DNA from: Crossaster papposus
Taxonomy: Eukaryota; Echinodermata; Asteroidea; Velatida; Solasteridae
Direction of reading: 5' to 3'
Length of the DNA stretch: 64,000 nt
NCBI GenBank assembly: GCA_037893245.1
Contig: JBAIAA010001152.1
Span: 62,001 to 126,000, forward strand
Positions within the stretch are counted from its first letter, which is position 1; each line of letters starts with the position of its first letter. The translations under genes and the position numbers were made by a program. The notes under the pieces were generated by a model. The model was given only the letters and a program-made list of their open reading frames with translations, had not been told where the DNA came from and did no database searches. This document shows, in pieces, positions 23,201 to 38,200 of this stretch.

Positions 23201-26200
23201 TCTGAGGGAAAAGACTAGGGGTCAAAATTTGAAGTGCCTCCCAATTTATCAATGTTTTGTATGCAATTATCAACATGTGTACCAATTTTGTTCGTGCTTT
23301 TATATCAACAATTGTTTTGCTTTGCCGCTGCACTATTGTCCGGTGTAATTATACTATTGTCCGCGAGTATACAGCGGTTATAACAACAAAGTTGGTGAAG
23401 GGCAAAATCCAATATTGATATTGTATAGATGGAGTTTGCCACAAGAGGAGATATTCAGAACTAAACTCATCACAAAAAGTATCGAGACACTTGATGATCC
23501 AATAATTAACGGCCCAAAAGGGTATGGATTAACCGAAGCAAATAACCCAGTGCATAATTTGTTCTGCGTATTTTGACACCTCGATTGTTTAAATACGATG
23601 TAGCGGAGCGGAGTCATTGTCATTTCAATGGTCGTAGATCCAGTTTTAAAAGTGACAATCATCCCTCTAGAAGCAGGATTGTATTGCTCATGTTGATGTT
23701 AAATGATCAGCCAATAAGATAATATCTACAATGCCCACCTTTTCAAAAGAAGCCTGCATATATTCTACACAACATAATTATTAGTTTTCTTTTAAACGTT
23801 TGGATTGCGACCAAGGTGATGATCCGACACCAAAGTTGTAGAGAGGAAGGTACATAACTCACGATAATATTCTGAACAAATGTCAACAAAGAGCCGCGCG
23901 AATAATCCTTCAGAGGATATGTTTGCTAGCCTTAATTGGGCTCCATTTTATCTAGAAGAGTTAAATCCAAAAAGGCTATTTTCGTCTCCAAACGTATTGA
24001 CAAAATTACTCCTTTGTAGATGACAAATCTTTAAACACTATACATACAGTGATTCGCAAAACAAGGCAACAAACCCACATAGCACTGGCAGTTCCTTTCG
24101 CCCAAAACAAAATGCTACGCCACAAGTTATAACTTTGTTTTCGCCCATCCCGTAAATCAGAATTGGCCTTAAACAGGACTGTTTTAAAAGTTAATTCACA
24201 GACTTACTTAAGTATAAATGTTATGTATTCCTGTAAATATCCTGTATGTACGTCTGTAACAATTGTGTTTGTATAGTATTGTGTAAATGTTGTTGTATTT
24301 CTATGTATTATTGTGAGTTGTGAGTTCAACAGATGTACGGTTCTGTTGATGACTTTTGATGTATTCTTTATCTAATTGTAATGGAAATTAGTTTTTAAAC
24401 TGTTTTGGCACACCCTGGGTAACAAAATGTAATAAATAAATAAATAAATAACAATTTAAACATTTTACTTACAGGTACTCAAGCTGGGAAAGGCCGGTGA
24501 ATGTGCCATTCCGCAAGAACGCGAGATTGTTCAAGTCAAGGTGTCTGTCAATAAACCAGATGAACAGATTGACAACAATATACAGAGCCGCTTGACTTCC
24601 GAATCATTAATCACTAATAAGACAGGTCGGGGTACGAATATTTTTTCCCAAACGTAACTGGCAGATTTCATGAATTATTCAGTAGTTTGGATGAGAAGTT
24701 ATGTTTATTCATCGGAATAAAACATGACGTCACAGCATTGTTGTTATTTAGTTAACTAGTTACACTAAATCACTTTAAAGAACAGCTGTTGTCAAGCTGC
24801 TCTACGTATAGTGGGATGGGCTATGGATCAGAGATCCCTGGTTTGAATCTTGCTGTAGGTTACCTCGTTTTTCCTAGTTAAATGGATATCTTTGGAGTAT
24901 TTTTAATTTAAGGGAAAAAAGTAACCTAGAACCTAAGTGTTGTACACTGGGAAAAACAAAATTCGCGGCCGGGGTCCGCTCGTACGTCCGACGCCTCATA
25001 GGTCCGACAAAATCTCACCCCCACCAAATAAAAGCTCATAGGGCGTCGGACTTTTGAGGCGTAGGAGCTATGAGGCCGAATACTATAATTACGATGCCGC
25101 ATAAATCCGACGCCTGATAATTCCGAAATATCGGACTTATGATGCGTCGGACTTACGATATGGCCCCGTGAGACCGGTAGAATTGTTTTCCCTTAAAATA
25201 AAACAACTTCTACAGTACAAATTCTTGCAGGATATTTAAAAAAACTATATGGACTGATTCGAACCACGTACCTTTTGAACGCTAGTGCTAACCACTATAC
25301 ATTGTACTACGCAAGTTACCTCGAACGGCAATCACTTTTGTTTTGTTCTTTTGTATCCACCAGCTTTAATACAGTCGTGCGTGTTGCGTAATACATTGTG
25401 TTACCGTAATATATTACCGGCATGCTTGTAACGTGGCATTTGGACTTAACAAACCTCGCTTATTAACAACGGTGGGTAGTCGGATCGAGTGTCTGGCGCA
25501 CTGTGTTATGCAACCGTGTCGGTTCTTTAATCCTAGGAGAGCCCGTCGACACCATACCCCAGCCAAGGAAGTAATAACAATTAAAAGAAAACAAGTTGAG
25601 GAGCAAAGTCCCCCGGTGAAGTCTGACCTCCACGTTGTCATTTTGCTACGTCCTTATTCTCTAAAATAATGTAACATATTTAAATAGCATGAGGTAAGCA
25701 TGGAACCAACACGACGCGTCCATAACAGATACCTCCCCCTTGCCCTCCATAAACCGGTTAGCTTCAAGTTTCCAAGCTGACGTTTTAAATAACACTGTCA
25801 AACGTTTGAATAGTTTTTAATTTTGCTGTAAATAGTTGGGCAAATAGGGGAATTATTTGGGGGAAATGTGCTTTTGATGAAATGGATATAGTCGTGCACC
25901 AAATGCACTGACACCCTGTATATACTCACAGTGTTTGCAAACAAGCCATTGGGGAAAACACACCAGGAATAAGATTCGTTATGTTGTTCTCACTCAAAAA
26001 TCTAAAACATAAATTGAACACATTTAATGTAGCAAAACAAATCGTCGATTATATAAACAAGAAGAGGCAATTTGTATGGGATCACCGGCCCGTAGTATTC
26101 TTGTATAACCCTTTCGCTACAATGGGCTCCATTTGGCACCAAAGTTCCACGCTACTTCCTTACCGGGGGCTCCGATCCTTTTAGCACCAATACAAACCCA

Positions 26201-29200
26201 CACTGTAATTGGTTAAAATGTGAATAGCGCCCCCTATTGACAAAAAGTCTTTTTCGCATCTGCGTGGACCGTAGTTTTAAAGCATTTCAAATTAAAGAAT
26301 TATGTGAATATAAATAATTGTTTCTCCGCCCCCACCATTCTTCTCCCTTCCTGATGACCCGTTCATTATGATAACACGACATCTGTGCAGTTGTATAAAC
26401 TACATGCACAAGTAGCTTGTTCGTACAGCTTGGTGAAGCGTTACGCAAACTGATTAATAGTAGGAATCACTTATCCCTCTTTGCTAATAAATTATTGTCA
26501 GCATCCATGAATGAAAACTTGAATATATTAAACAGACGTATTTGAAATAATGAATACTTACAAATGCTTCAAATTGTGTAAACCCCAAAATGCGCCGTAT
26601 TCAATTGTCTCGATGGCATTTTTCTTCAAATTCCTGTAAAGGTGAATAAAAAGTGTACGGCGCGCGAATTCACTGTATGAAAGTATAATAATTGAAGATC
26701 AATAATTGTTAATCTGGAGTGGTTTATAATAGGGAGTTAAAATTGTGATAGTGATTACCTGCGTGTCAAATCTCTCTCGCTTGTCATAATAAAATATAAC
26801 ATGGTTTGAGGGTGGGTAGTCCCTAGTGTGTCAACTTCCAATACTGCATGAGGGAAGCTGATATCCACTACCTACTCGAAATAAACCATTCTATATTTGT
26901 TTTACTCTACCTCATACAAATTCAGTTTTATTGTCAGGAGTTTGGGAAAACGCTGAACAGTTACGTACGCAATGTTCGCGCGTGCGTTCTATTGTACTTC
27001 ACCCCTGTGCTAGTTCTGCGAGTACTTCGTAAAACGCATGCGTAGTAGACTAGCACACCGGTTACCCGTGTGCCATTCTACTACGCATGTGTATTTACCT
27101 TGAACGTAAATACTCGCGTGCGCACTTTGCTAACATTAAAAATAGCAGCTGGTAAGAATGTAGCTCTTGATAATGAATAAGTAGGATATAGTAATATAGT
27201 AATTAGCACTGTCACATTTGGGTCTATGCGTTGTATAGGCTCCTTGGTGATTTTGTGGAGTTATTGAAGAAGCTTACAGTTTACCATCGACGGGAATACA
27301 CTGCAAAAACTGTGGTGTTAAATTGTACACCAATGCTGTAAAATTTGATTATTTCCTGGTGTTTATTTTGAGCAAGGATTTGGGTGTTAAATAACACCAG
27401 CTTGGGAATCAAATTATGTGAACACCAATTTTGGTGTACACCATGATAGCAGAATTTCACGTGGATATCACGTAATTTGCTCGTCATTCTAGAGAAAAGA
27501 TATACTGTTTTAACACAATAATGTTGTACATATTAACAGCATGGACAATTTACGTAATGAAATAATACCAAGAACTTTAAACTTATTACACATTACACAT
27601 CCATACAATAATAACCTATTCCTATTAGATATTACCTACTGAATACGTACTACAAACATAGCCATTGCCGTTAGTTAGTTTTATACCGCGCTTTTTTGTC
27701 CACGACGAAGTAACAGCTAGTTTTTATGAATAATGTCAAATTTGAAAACGAATAAAATGTAACGCGAATTGTTTACTATGTTTGCACACAAAATCAAAAT
27801 TCAATCATGGAATCGTAATTACATATTATGGTAAAAAATGAATTTTTGGACTAAATACAACAATTTAACATCGACTATTGAACACAGAGATATCCCATAA
27901 TTTCTTATCGACCAATCAGAGGGCTTTATTTCACACACGCATGCGCACTAGGTCAAATTTTAAAACCAAAAGTAGGTAACACCAGTACATGATTTGAAAA
28001 TAATACTTCAAGAATCATTTTACTCCATTTTAACACCAATTTTCATTCCAAAAGATTTAAAAAACATTGGTGTTAAAATTTTAACACCACAGTTTTTGCA
28101 GTGTACATGACTCTAATTGATAAAAGCGTGATGTCATGTCAACAAATCACGATTCTCTGCAGCTGCAGTTGCCCTTGTTAATATTACCGACTTTGTTGAA
28201 ATATGCCTTTCAATTCGTAACCACGACATTTAGTATCTTTGTTATTTTGTAAAAAATCTTCACTAGATATCACAAACGGCTGATTGAGAAACGAATACTC
28301 AACATCCATACACTTTACAATGAGACTGAATATCAAGCCAAGCATAACTATGTTTTGGGAAATATGTCTTGCAAAGCCAAAGTGTAATGATTTCAGAATG
28401 AGTTAATGACTTAAAAAGGGTAAATGAGCGTTCATTTTCAGATCTATTTGGCCTTTTTGTTGAAAATATGAGTTTGGTAGAGAATGTTATTATGTAGCCT
28501 GAACCCAGATAGCATGCTGATATTGAGCTAATGTTGGTCCAACATTGGCTGTAAAAAGAAGGCCAGTGTAATGTTTCGCACAGGCATAGGCAAAGCAGAG
28601 TGAAATGCCATCTGTCACCGAATGAAATTATTCTTTTCATCTCACGAATGTGAAACATTCATTAATTGTTGTATACAACGCCTGAATAAATTATCGTCAT
28701 CTGATTGGTAACTTGTAAACTGGTTCTATCAATGCGCGCGCACCGTTTGATAGAACCATGTGATAGAACGTTTTGGGCGGTGCGGGTTCGCGTCGTGTGA
28801 TGGGTCGAATAATTCAATGCACGAGATCGACGATCCACCAATCGGATGGCGGGGATTTATTTAAGTGTTGTGTAAACCCTATTGTTCTCAGAACACACAC
28901 ATTCTAAATTTAACTCGATATTAACTCGATATTAACTCGATATTGGCCCAACATTGGACAAATTGGCCCAATATTTGCCAATGTGCGACAACCTAAAACC
29001 AATACTGGACCAACGTTTAGTGCTAGCTGTGTATTAATTTATAATGTTGGGTAATCAAAGCAGTATTGTTAGGACAACATAAGCTGTCATAATACACGTA
29101 GTGACATTTTATCAATATCATTTTTCTCAATGGCATCTTAGGGTTCATCCACTACACTGAGTCAAACCATCCAAGGACCAATAGTTTAGTTGAGAAAAAG

Positions 29201-32200
29201 GCAGGACTGGAAATGATTATACCCATAAGACTTGGTGCACACACAAAGTATATGTTCTGGGTACGAACTACTCTGTCATATATTGTTTGATGTTCTATGC
29301 AGCTAATTTAGGTTAGTTACATCTGAGGTAAAGCCATTTTCTCTGGACTTAGTATATCTACGAACCTCTGCAATTAAGGAATCCATAACTGACTGTATTG
29401 TCAGGGTTTTTCATTAAAAACTCGTTTGGCATTGAGAGTACAGGGAAGCAGTAACAATGACAATTGCAGTAGGATTTCATGAGTACTTATTGATTGCACA
29501 GACATTAACTAAAGCGTAGAACCATTGTGTGGCCGAGTTGAACGTTGGCGGTATGTAATACCAATCGCCAAAAATAACAAGGGACCGATGTTGGTTTCAA
29601 TTTGTTGTCGGCCAGCATTAGAAAACGCAACACTAATGTACAATGTTGACCAAATGTTAATTAGAAAAGTGGGTCAGCCCCTAATTAATATTGAGGCAAC
29701 TGTAATATTTGGCTAACAATGAGCTAACTTTAACAATGGGTCAACAAGATGCCAATGAGCAAAATTATACAGGCCCAACATTGACAACTACCTTTAGCCT
29801 AACACTACTTTTTGGGTGACACATCATTGGAAGAAGGTTATACCTAATTAATCTTGGCTTACGTCCGACACCCAGGATTGGCTTAGTATTTGTATCCTAC
29901 ATTTGAACGACACGGCGATTACTCCATATTTCCCAACATTGGTCAGCTCTGTCTAACCAATATGGTATAACTGTTGGCTTGCGATCTACAACCAATATTG
30001 GTTTAGTATTCGTATCCTACAGTTGGCAAAATGACAACTGCCAAATGTTCCCTAAGGCATAACAAAGAAAATGTTATGTTGGCGTAACCCGACCGACCCT
30101 AAAAATACGGCCGACCCTGGATATTGTTTGCTTCAAGGAACGAAATTTAATGATTAAAATCTATATAAATCTAGTTATCAATACGTTTGAAACCATTTCT
30201 GACCGTTTCTCATTGTTGTGTGTGTGGATTGTGTATATATTGAACCTAGACACGCTATCGTGTATCACTACCGGCTTAAACAATTATAAAACATATCATT
30301 TGCATTGCTGGGAGGGGGGAAAAAAGAAAACAAATCCCTACCTACCTACCCTATTTTTGGGGGGCCCGTTACGCCAACATAACATTTTTGTTGTATGCCT
30401 AACATTGGACCACGTTTTTGAAACAACATGGCGTCAATGTCGGCTCACAACCTTCAGCCAATGTTGGTTTAGTATTCGCATCTAGCTTTTGAACTACGTG
30501 ACGACTGTATACATGTGTCCAACGCTGGCCATTGTAAACCACCAACCTTAAACCAACACTGCCGATGAATTTTCGACATTCGCCCAATCAGAAACCAACA
30601 TTGACCCAATTTCAAGCATGCTATCTGGCAAGTTTATCAAATTTATATTCATTTGCACTTTCTCCACTTTTTAAAAGTAAAACACAACTGCTTACATGTA
30701 CTTACATTCTCTTATAAATGTATTCATATTACTTCTTAGGAATGACAACATTGTTTCTGATGTTGTTAATTAGTCAAGTTAATGATTAACCACACACACA
30801 ATGACACAACGTATGCAAGCAACAGCGAGGAAATAATGTCTCTTGTTTAGAACTATGGGCTGAGGGTTGATTTGTTATTTACTCCAAAAGAACAACAACA
30901 AACATGATTTATGTAGATTGTTGAAAATCTTACACGGCATGTTAACAGCAAATAATGTTTCTTGTGATGGCCCTGTCACACTAGAACGTTTTAGGCCAAC
31001 GCGTGAGTAGCGCGTTAAAAATAGTTGATACGCTGGCAAACGCTGAACTTCCACAGAAAAAGTCAAGTGGAACCGTGATTTCAGCGTGTCAATAACGCGT
31101 TGTTAACGGGTTCAATGCGTTCGCCAGCGCGTGAGAAACGCGTTAGTAACGCGCTCGACGACTGATGAACGACTGCCCAGCGCGTGAGTAGCGCGTTCCA
31201 ACGCGCGCCAGCGTACTGCAACGACCACATGGTTAGTTGTATAAAAAGCCGACGCGCTACTACACTAATGGCCCTGTCACACCAGAACGTTTTAGACCAA
31301 CGTGTTGGAATTTCGGTAACACGCGGGTAAACGTTGACAAACGCTAGGCTAGCGTTTGCAACTCGCTAAGCGCGTTACCCACACGCTGGAACACGCTGTC
31401 ACACGCTGAGGCAAAAATACATTTTTCAACATACCTAAAATTTTCAGCGTTTGCCAGCGTGTGCCTGCACACGCTGGCGGCGCGCAGGGTGGTCGTTAAT
31501 CATGCGTCGAACGCGCTAGACGATCGTTACTAACCCACTCTCACACGCTGGCGACCCGCTGTCGTATTTTTACTATAAATCAGTGATACGTTCCTCACAC
31601 GCTGAGCGCGTTCCTCACACGATACTCACGAGCTGGCATACGCTATGAACCCGTTATCAACCTGTATAGACACGCTGAAATCACGGTTCCACTTGACTTT
31701 TTCTGTGAAAGTTCAGCGATTGCCAGCGTATCAACTATTTTTAACGCGCTGTACTCATGCATTGGCCTAAAACGTTCTGGGGTGACAGGGCCATAACCAG
31801 CGTGTCGCCAGAGTACGCCAGCGTACGCCAGCGTGCGCCAGTGTGTGAGTAGCGGGTTGATAACGATCGTCTAGCGTGTTCGACGCGTGAGTAACAAACC
31901 TCCAACGCTCCGCCAGCGTGTACAATCACACGCTGGCAAACGCTGGAAATTGTATGTATGTTTAACAAAATATGTTTTCCTCAGCGTGTGACAGCATGTC
32001 TCAGCGCGTGAGTAACGCGCTCAGCGTGTTGCTAACGCTGGCCTAGCGTTGGTCAGCGTTTGCCAGCGTGTTGCCAAAATTACAACACGTTACTCACGCG
32101 TTGGCCTAAAATGGTCTGGTGTGACAGGGCCATGAGAAGGGACATAATGTATTCATGTATTAAATTCAAAATTGCACATGTATTAAATTTAACATTACAT

Positions 32201-35200
32201 TTTACATTCCTTGTAAACATTGTGCTGACTCATTGTCAGCAAAAAGAAAGGAATAAAAGATAACAGAATAACTTGACTTACAATATATTCAGCGACCTGA
32301 GTGGCAGGAAAGCATTGGCAGGCAACGTCTTCAGCACATTATCGTCAAGATGACTGCAATATAATAATACAATGTCAATTCTTCAGACTGGATCTTTGTT
32401 GTGATTTATGCTCACCCGTGTTGTGGTACATGTATATGTTGGAGGTATGTTGCGGTTGATGCTGGAGCTATGTTGTGGTGTATGCTGGATCTATGCTGGA
32501 TCTGTGCTGTGTTTATGCTGGAGATATGTTGTGGTTTAGGCTGGATCTATGTTGTGGTTTATGCTGGAGCTATGTTGCGGTATATGCTGACCTGTGTTGC
32601 GGTTTATGCTTGATCTGTGGTGTGGTTTATGCTGGATTTATGTTGTGGTTTGTCTGATGCTTGTTGTGGTTGCATGTTGTATGCTAGACCTAAATTGTGG
32701 TCTATGTTGGATCTGTAGCGACAAGTTTTATATTGTTTACAATTTTGGACCATTAGGCGCGCTATACAGACAATTATGCAAATTAGGCCAACAGGGAATA
32801 TTATGGGATACGAGTACATGTACATGTGAGCATGCTGCTTTTGGGCGGACGATGCGAAGTATATGTACGTTTTTTATACAGTTTTTGTGGTTAGTATACA
32901 ATTAAGGGTACTTGCACATGGGTTTTAACTCTCGGCAGTTTTGACATTTGCTAAAAGTAAAAGTTTCCACTCAGTTTTCCTATCACAAAGACAGGTATGT
33001 TGTAGAGCAATAAACCTGAGAGGCTGAGCTGAGAAGAAAGTACGACTACGAGTTTATTTGCAATCTTGTGACGGAAGTCTCCAGACAAATGTCAACACTA
33101 GTAGCAGACAGTGTTTAATCAGTTACGTGAACATTTAATATTGCTACAGATCTATGTCGGGGTTTATTATGGATCTTTATGTTGTGGTTTAGGATAGATC
33201 TATTGTGTGGTTTAGGCTGAATCTGTGTTGTGTTTTAGGCTGGAGCTATGTTGTGATTTCTGCTGGCTCAATGTTGTGGTTCATTCTGGATCTAAGTTGT
33301 GTGGATTATGCTGATTCTATGTTAATAATAATAATAATTGTATTTATTTTGCGCAGATACCATAAAATGTTCTGATGCGCATTACAAACCCTAAACATTG
33401 TAAAAATCTTTAAACTACTAATTAAAAGAAAACATTAGTCGAATGTCTTTGTAAAAAGAAAAGTCTTAAGCTTATTCTTAAAAACCAGAAAGAGACTGAA
33501 CAGACTGAACCTCTGACTGGTAGCTGATGCATGAGCTTGGAGCAGCTTGTGCGAATGCACGGTCACCCATAGTTTTTAGCATTTTTCCAGGTGGATAATC
33601 TAAACGCAACCACCCGTTTGACCGTAGGGAATAGTTTGAACGGGCTCTTACTTTCAACATATCTACAATATATCTAGGAGCAAGATCATGAATAGCCTTG
33701 AATAATCAAGTCGACTGGTTATAAAATCATGAACCAAAGTAATCAATGCATCTTTGACAAGTATTTCCTAATTCTTCTGATATTGTGAATGTGATAGAAA
33801 GCAACGGAGCATGTGGTGGCAATCTTGAGTTTTGAGTCAAACCACGTTTTGACTGGATCTATGTTTAGGCTGGATCTACGTTGTTGCTTATGCTGGATCT
33901 ATGTTGTGGTTAATCATGGATCTGTGTTGTGGTTTATGCTGAAGCTATGTGGTGGTTTATGCTAGATCTATGCTGTGGTTTATGCTGGAGCTATGTCGTA
34001 GAATTTGCCGGAGCTATGTTGTGGTTTATGCTGGATCAGTGTTGTGGTTTAGACTGGATCTGTTTTGTAGTTGAGGCTGGAGTTATGTTGTGGTTTATGC
34101 TGGATCTGTGTCGTGGGTTATGCTGCATAGATGTTATAGACGGAAGTATGTTGTGAATAATGGTTGATGTATTTTATGGTTTGTGCTGGATCTGTCCTGT
34201 GGTTTAGGATCAATATATATTTCAGTTTGTGGTGGATCTATTATTGTAATTAATGCTGTGTATATGTGTGTATATATTGTGGTTAGTGTACCGTTATTCC
34301 CCTACACGGCACATCTATATACATTGCACTGGTGTCTTTCAATTTGTATTAAAACGTTTCCAATAACACTTTGTACACATTAATGTTGACATTATTGTCA
34401 ACCACTTATACACTTGCTAAGAATCCATTTGGTCCCATATAATGTAGGTGATCGTGTATCATACTTATGTATATCCTGATAGATACTCACAGGTGCTGAA
34501 GACTTCTCAGCCCGACAAAGACATCAACTGCGAGGTCAGTCAGGGCGTTTTGGGAAAGATATCTAACATATAAACAAAACACAAAAATTCTTTGAGATTT
34601 TGATGTCGTTTCCTACACAATCAAAAACGTTGCGCCCCATTAATCACTGAGTGAAAACTAGGCTTTAGATATATTCTGTAACATTTGAAAGTGAGACAAA
34701 TAACTTACAAAGTTTTCAGCGCTACCATGTCTTGGAAACTTCTCGGCTTAATTGTTGAAATCAAATTGTTGTAAATTAATCTGCAGAGACGGAAAGACGA
34801 TTGTCAAACACAATTGCCGTGTTGTTATTTCTGTTGTCTGCAATTACCGCCATTTTGGTATGAGTGGCCACGCTTATATAACGTTTCCTATTTTTTAGAG
34901 GCCACTGTTAAAACATATTTAGTGAGATGGGTTAAGATTGATGATACACAAGAGAAAAGCACTGTTTTGTTCAGAGTACTTTTGGTTTTATGGGATCTAC
35001 CTTAATATAATACAGTACATGTATGATTTAATTAACGGGGACAAATATACTTTTGTTCTATATGGGGCGTCGGCAGGCCTTCGGGAAAAAACTTCTTCGG
35101 GAAATGCCTTGTACACAGACTCACCCTTCTATCGAGATAACGTGGGGGCAGGAACCAGACTTTTTTACGGGAAATAAATTCTTGCTGTGACGTAAGTTAC

Positions 35201-38200
35201 TTAATTGTATGTTTTATTACTGTAAACTATGTTTGGATCTTCACTAATTAAGGTCTGTTTTACTTACAGTGTGTGAACGTATTTCAAGCTAGGAAAGGAA
35301 TCCTCATCGAGGTGACCAATTCCAATCTGCACGAGAGTTCTGTCCAAGACAAAACAGATATAGTCCTGTACATTTAAGATTGATTATTATATTGATGACT
35401 CTGAACATACATAGTGGGCAAGTCTAAATGGCACACAAAAATCACACACAGAACGACAAGAGAACTTAACTATAAATTGTAAACCGTGCTTTATAAATTC
35501 AACATAAACTCCATGTTAATTGCATAGACTGATTCCAATCCGACGAAACTTAGGGCCAGTCATTATCATAACAATAACACTTCTCGCGTGTTGCAAGATT
35601 TAAGCCAACCTTGTTACCTATTCTCACAGAATAGAGCTAAACAACTCTTTAGAACTCATTGGTGGTTAATGTGTACTGGTTGGAGATTTCTTATTTCAAA
35701 GGAGTTTAAATCAAACCGTGGCCTATACCGGACAACAACAATTCAAGGGGAGGGGAGTAGTATAGTCTAAGTCACACAAACCCCGTTTGGATGAGCAGTC
35801 GGGACAGCGCATGCGCGCCAATGGTTCTCATCGGTATTTTTGGAGGGGCGCTGTGTTTGCATTAATTTGAATACTACCTCAAACTAAAACACCTGTAACA
35901 ATTCAATTTGTTATCAAAGCACTTATTTCTATGAAAATAGAAGTAATTATCCTCTTTTCCAATATGTCTCACTTTGCTAGGAAATGCCCATAAGGATAAC
36001 AGTCTGAAAAAGAAAAGGAAAAACAAATCTTAACGAAAACAAGAGCTGTTCCCGATTAAAATCGGGAACAGCAAAAAAATAATTCTAAATACTAAATACT
36101 TCGCCAAAAGGCACCTATGCTGCATACACCCACCCACAAAAACAATGTTTTCCCAACAAAATGTGTTCTGGATCCGCCGTTGATACCGGGTGTTAATAAC
36201 GCGAACAGTTCACACATTAGAACAAAAGAAGATTTGCAGCTCTCTACTTTATTCGATCAGATGAAATCCATCAATTTCCTTAAAAGTTAAAATACTGCTT
36301 TACCTCTTTTGATTGGTTGTGATATGATTCGTAATAAAAACCTCGCTTTAGATTCTAATATGCATTAATTTCACCGCACTGGAAATTCAAACAAACTCTT
36401 AAGTGATACGTTTAATTCCAAGTCGACACGAGTAAATAATAGCTTGGTCTTTTAAAACCCATTAAGGCGAGACTGCAATTTACCGGCGTATTTAGTTAAT
36501 TGATCTGGAGAGTTTCTCGATTTGTTTTTTCTTTGGCTTGTGTTTATCTACTGTAACCCACCCAACACGTTCTGCACAAACCAAACTATTATCATTGATT
36601 ACAAATTACAATAATGTTGACGTTTTATTACACAAAGGGTTTTTAAAAGAGACAAATACCCACTCTTCATGGGAGAATTGTGTTTTGTTGTGTTGTGTTA
36701 AACACTGGCAATTTCGCAGCGCGAAAACTGGCCCTGACGTCACAATTGAATTAGCCTCAAGGGTTGGAACTGGTGGACTTACAAGATCTTGAGCTGTTTG
36801 AACTCTTCAAAGTTCAAATGGATGCTGTCTTTTACTGATAGCGATGTGACGGGAGTAGTACTGGCATCAACTTGACTGAAGTTAGAATAAAATTTCCCAA
36901 GATTCATGGCGAGGCTGTAGACGAATTAAATAAAAACCATTCCTTTAACTACTTTCCGCTTCTGTTGTTGTTGTTGCAGCTCTATATGAACTAGGTGTAT
37001 TCTCCAAATTCATTTATCAACATTTATTAACTATCATAATAGCCCTTGTCTTATGTGCGTTTGAAATAAACTCATCACAAAAAGTATCTAGATCAAACAG
37101 TATTAAAAGAAAAGGCGGATATAATTATGTAGAGATTATCTTATTGGCTGATAATTTAACATCAACAAAAACAGAAACAAACCTGCTTCGATAAGGATGA
37201 TTGTGGTTTTTGAAACTGGATCTACGACCATTGAAATGACAATAACTCCGCTCCGCAACATCGTATCTCAACAAACGAGGTGTTAAAATACGCAGAACAA
37301 AATGTATGCACTGGGTTATATGCTTCGATTAATCCATACCCTTTCGAGCCGTTAATTATTGGCTCATTTTTAAATGTATCGATACTTTTTGTGATGAGTT
37401 TAGTTGTTCACTAATGCACCGATCTAACAGAATATGCCCCATTAAAAATTGACCAATCACAGTGCATGATTTAAAGTCTGAGATATTTCCGCTATTTTGA
37501 TTGACATCAATTCCTTACTTTAGCACAGTTTACCGCACACTGTTTTCCGATTTTATATTTGGTTTACTTTCCCGCTCTGATACCATTATGAACCTGGTGT
37601 TTGTTATAGTCACGGTTATGCTGTGCTGTAATGATAATTATAAACCCAGTAACCTAAACAAGGGGGAAATGTGGGTGTTTGCACATTTACTAAGCCAAAG
37701 ACGTTACATAATCTGTGTATGTAATACACCTTTCCAATATACACGCCATTTATGTAATTACATACAAGTAGGTCACGTCTTGGGCTGAGGAAGGGACAAC
37801 AAATTACCTTTCCTCTTTATTAACGGTACATAACAACAACACATAACAACAACATTTCTCATGTTGCATTTGACATGAGTTTACAACTGTTTCGTTGTTC
37901 AACCACCTTAATTTGCAGTGGGGAACAAGATGTCAAATTCGATTATTACTGCAACGCATACTCTTGGTTTCAGTGTTACCTTAGTTGAGTAACTTATTAA
38001 AATATTTGTCCGGGATTGATAACACTTACAGGTTGACGGTATCCCTTGAGACCCAACTTGCTGAGGCTTCATCCCATGGAACACTGGAACAAAAGAGATT
38101 GTAGCCTCCACATCGGCACTGGAACGGACATGGCTCGCCTAGGTCAGTCAATAAGATAATAATGATAACTTAACCTACTGCTATCTGCTACCGGTACACA

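Noticed and set aside
25433-25669. Plus-strand ORF with IECLAHCVMQPCRFFN, reminiscent of a PAN/apple domain
   Set aside because: Too short, on the strand opposite the receptor, no flanking exons, and only one phrase resembles the domain.
27272-27298. Possible receptor LRR exon next to AC (GT donor) at 27.27 kb, split by the adjacent MITE
   Set aside because: Only about 25 bp before the MITE, and the sequence on the other side has a stop in the required frame and no LRR pattern.
32410-34245. Protein-coding repeats (MLDLCCGLCW-type frames)
   Set aside because: They are translations of a minisatellite; units contain indels not in multiples of three and stops.
36045-36072. Bacterial-style intrinsic terminator
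   Set aside because: The hairpin is in a eukaryotic intron with no T-run that would matter there.
37501-37788. 95-codon plus-strand ORF beside the 37-kb MITE
   Set aside because: No domain, no neighbours and unbiased composition; it lies in a receptor intron.
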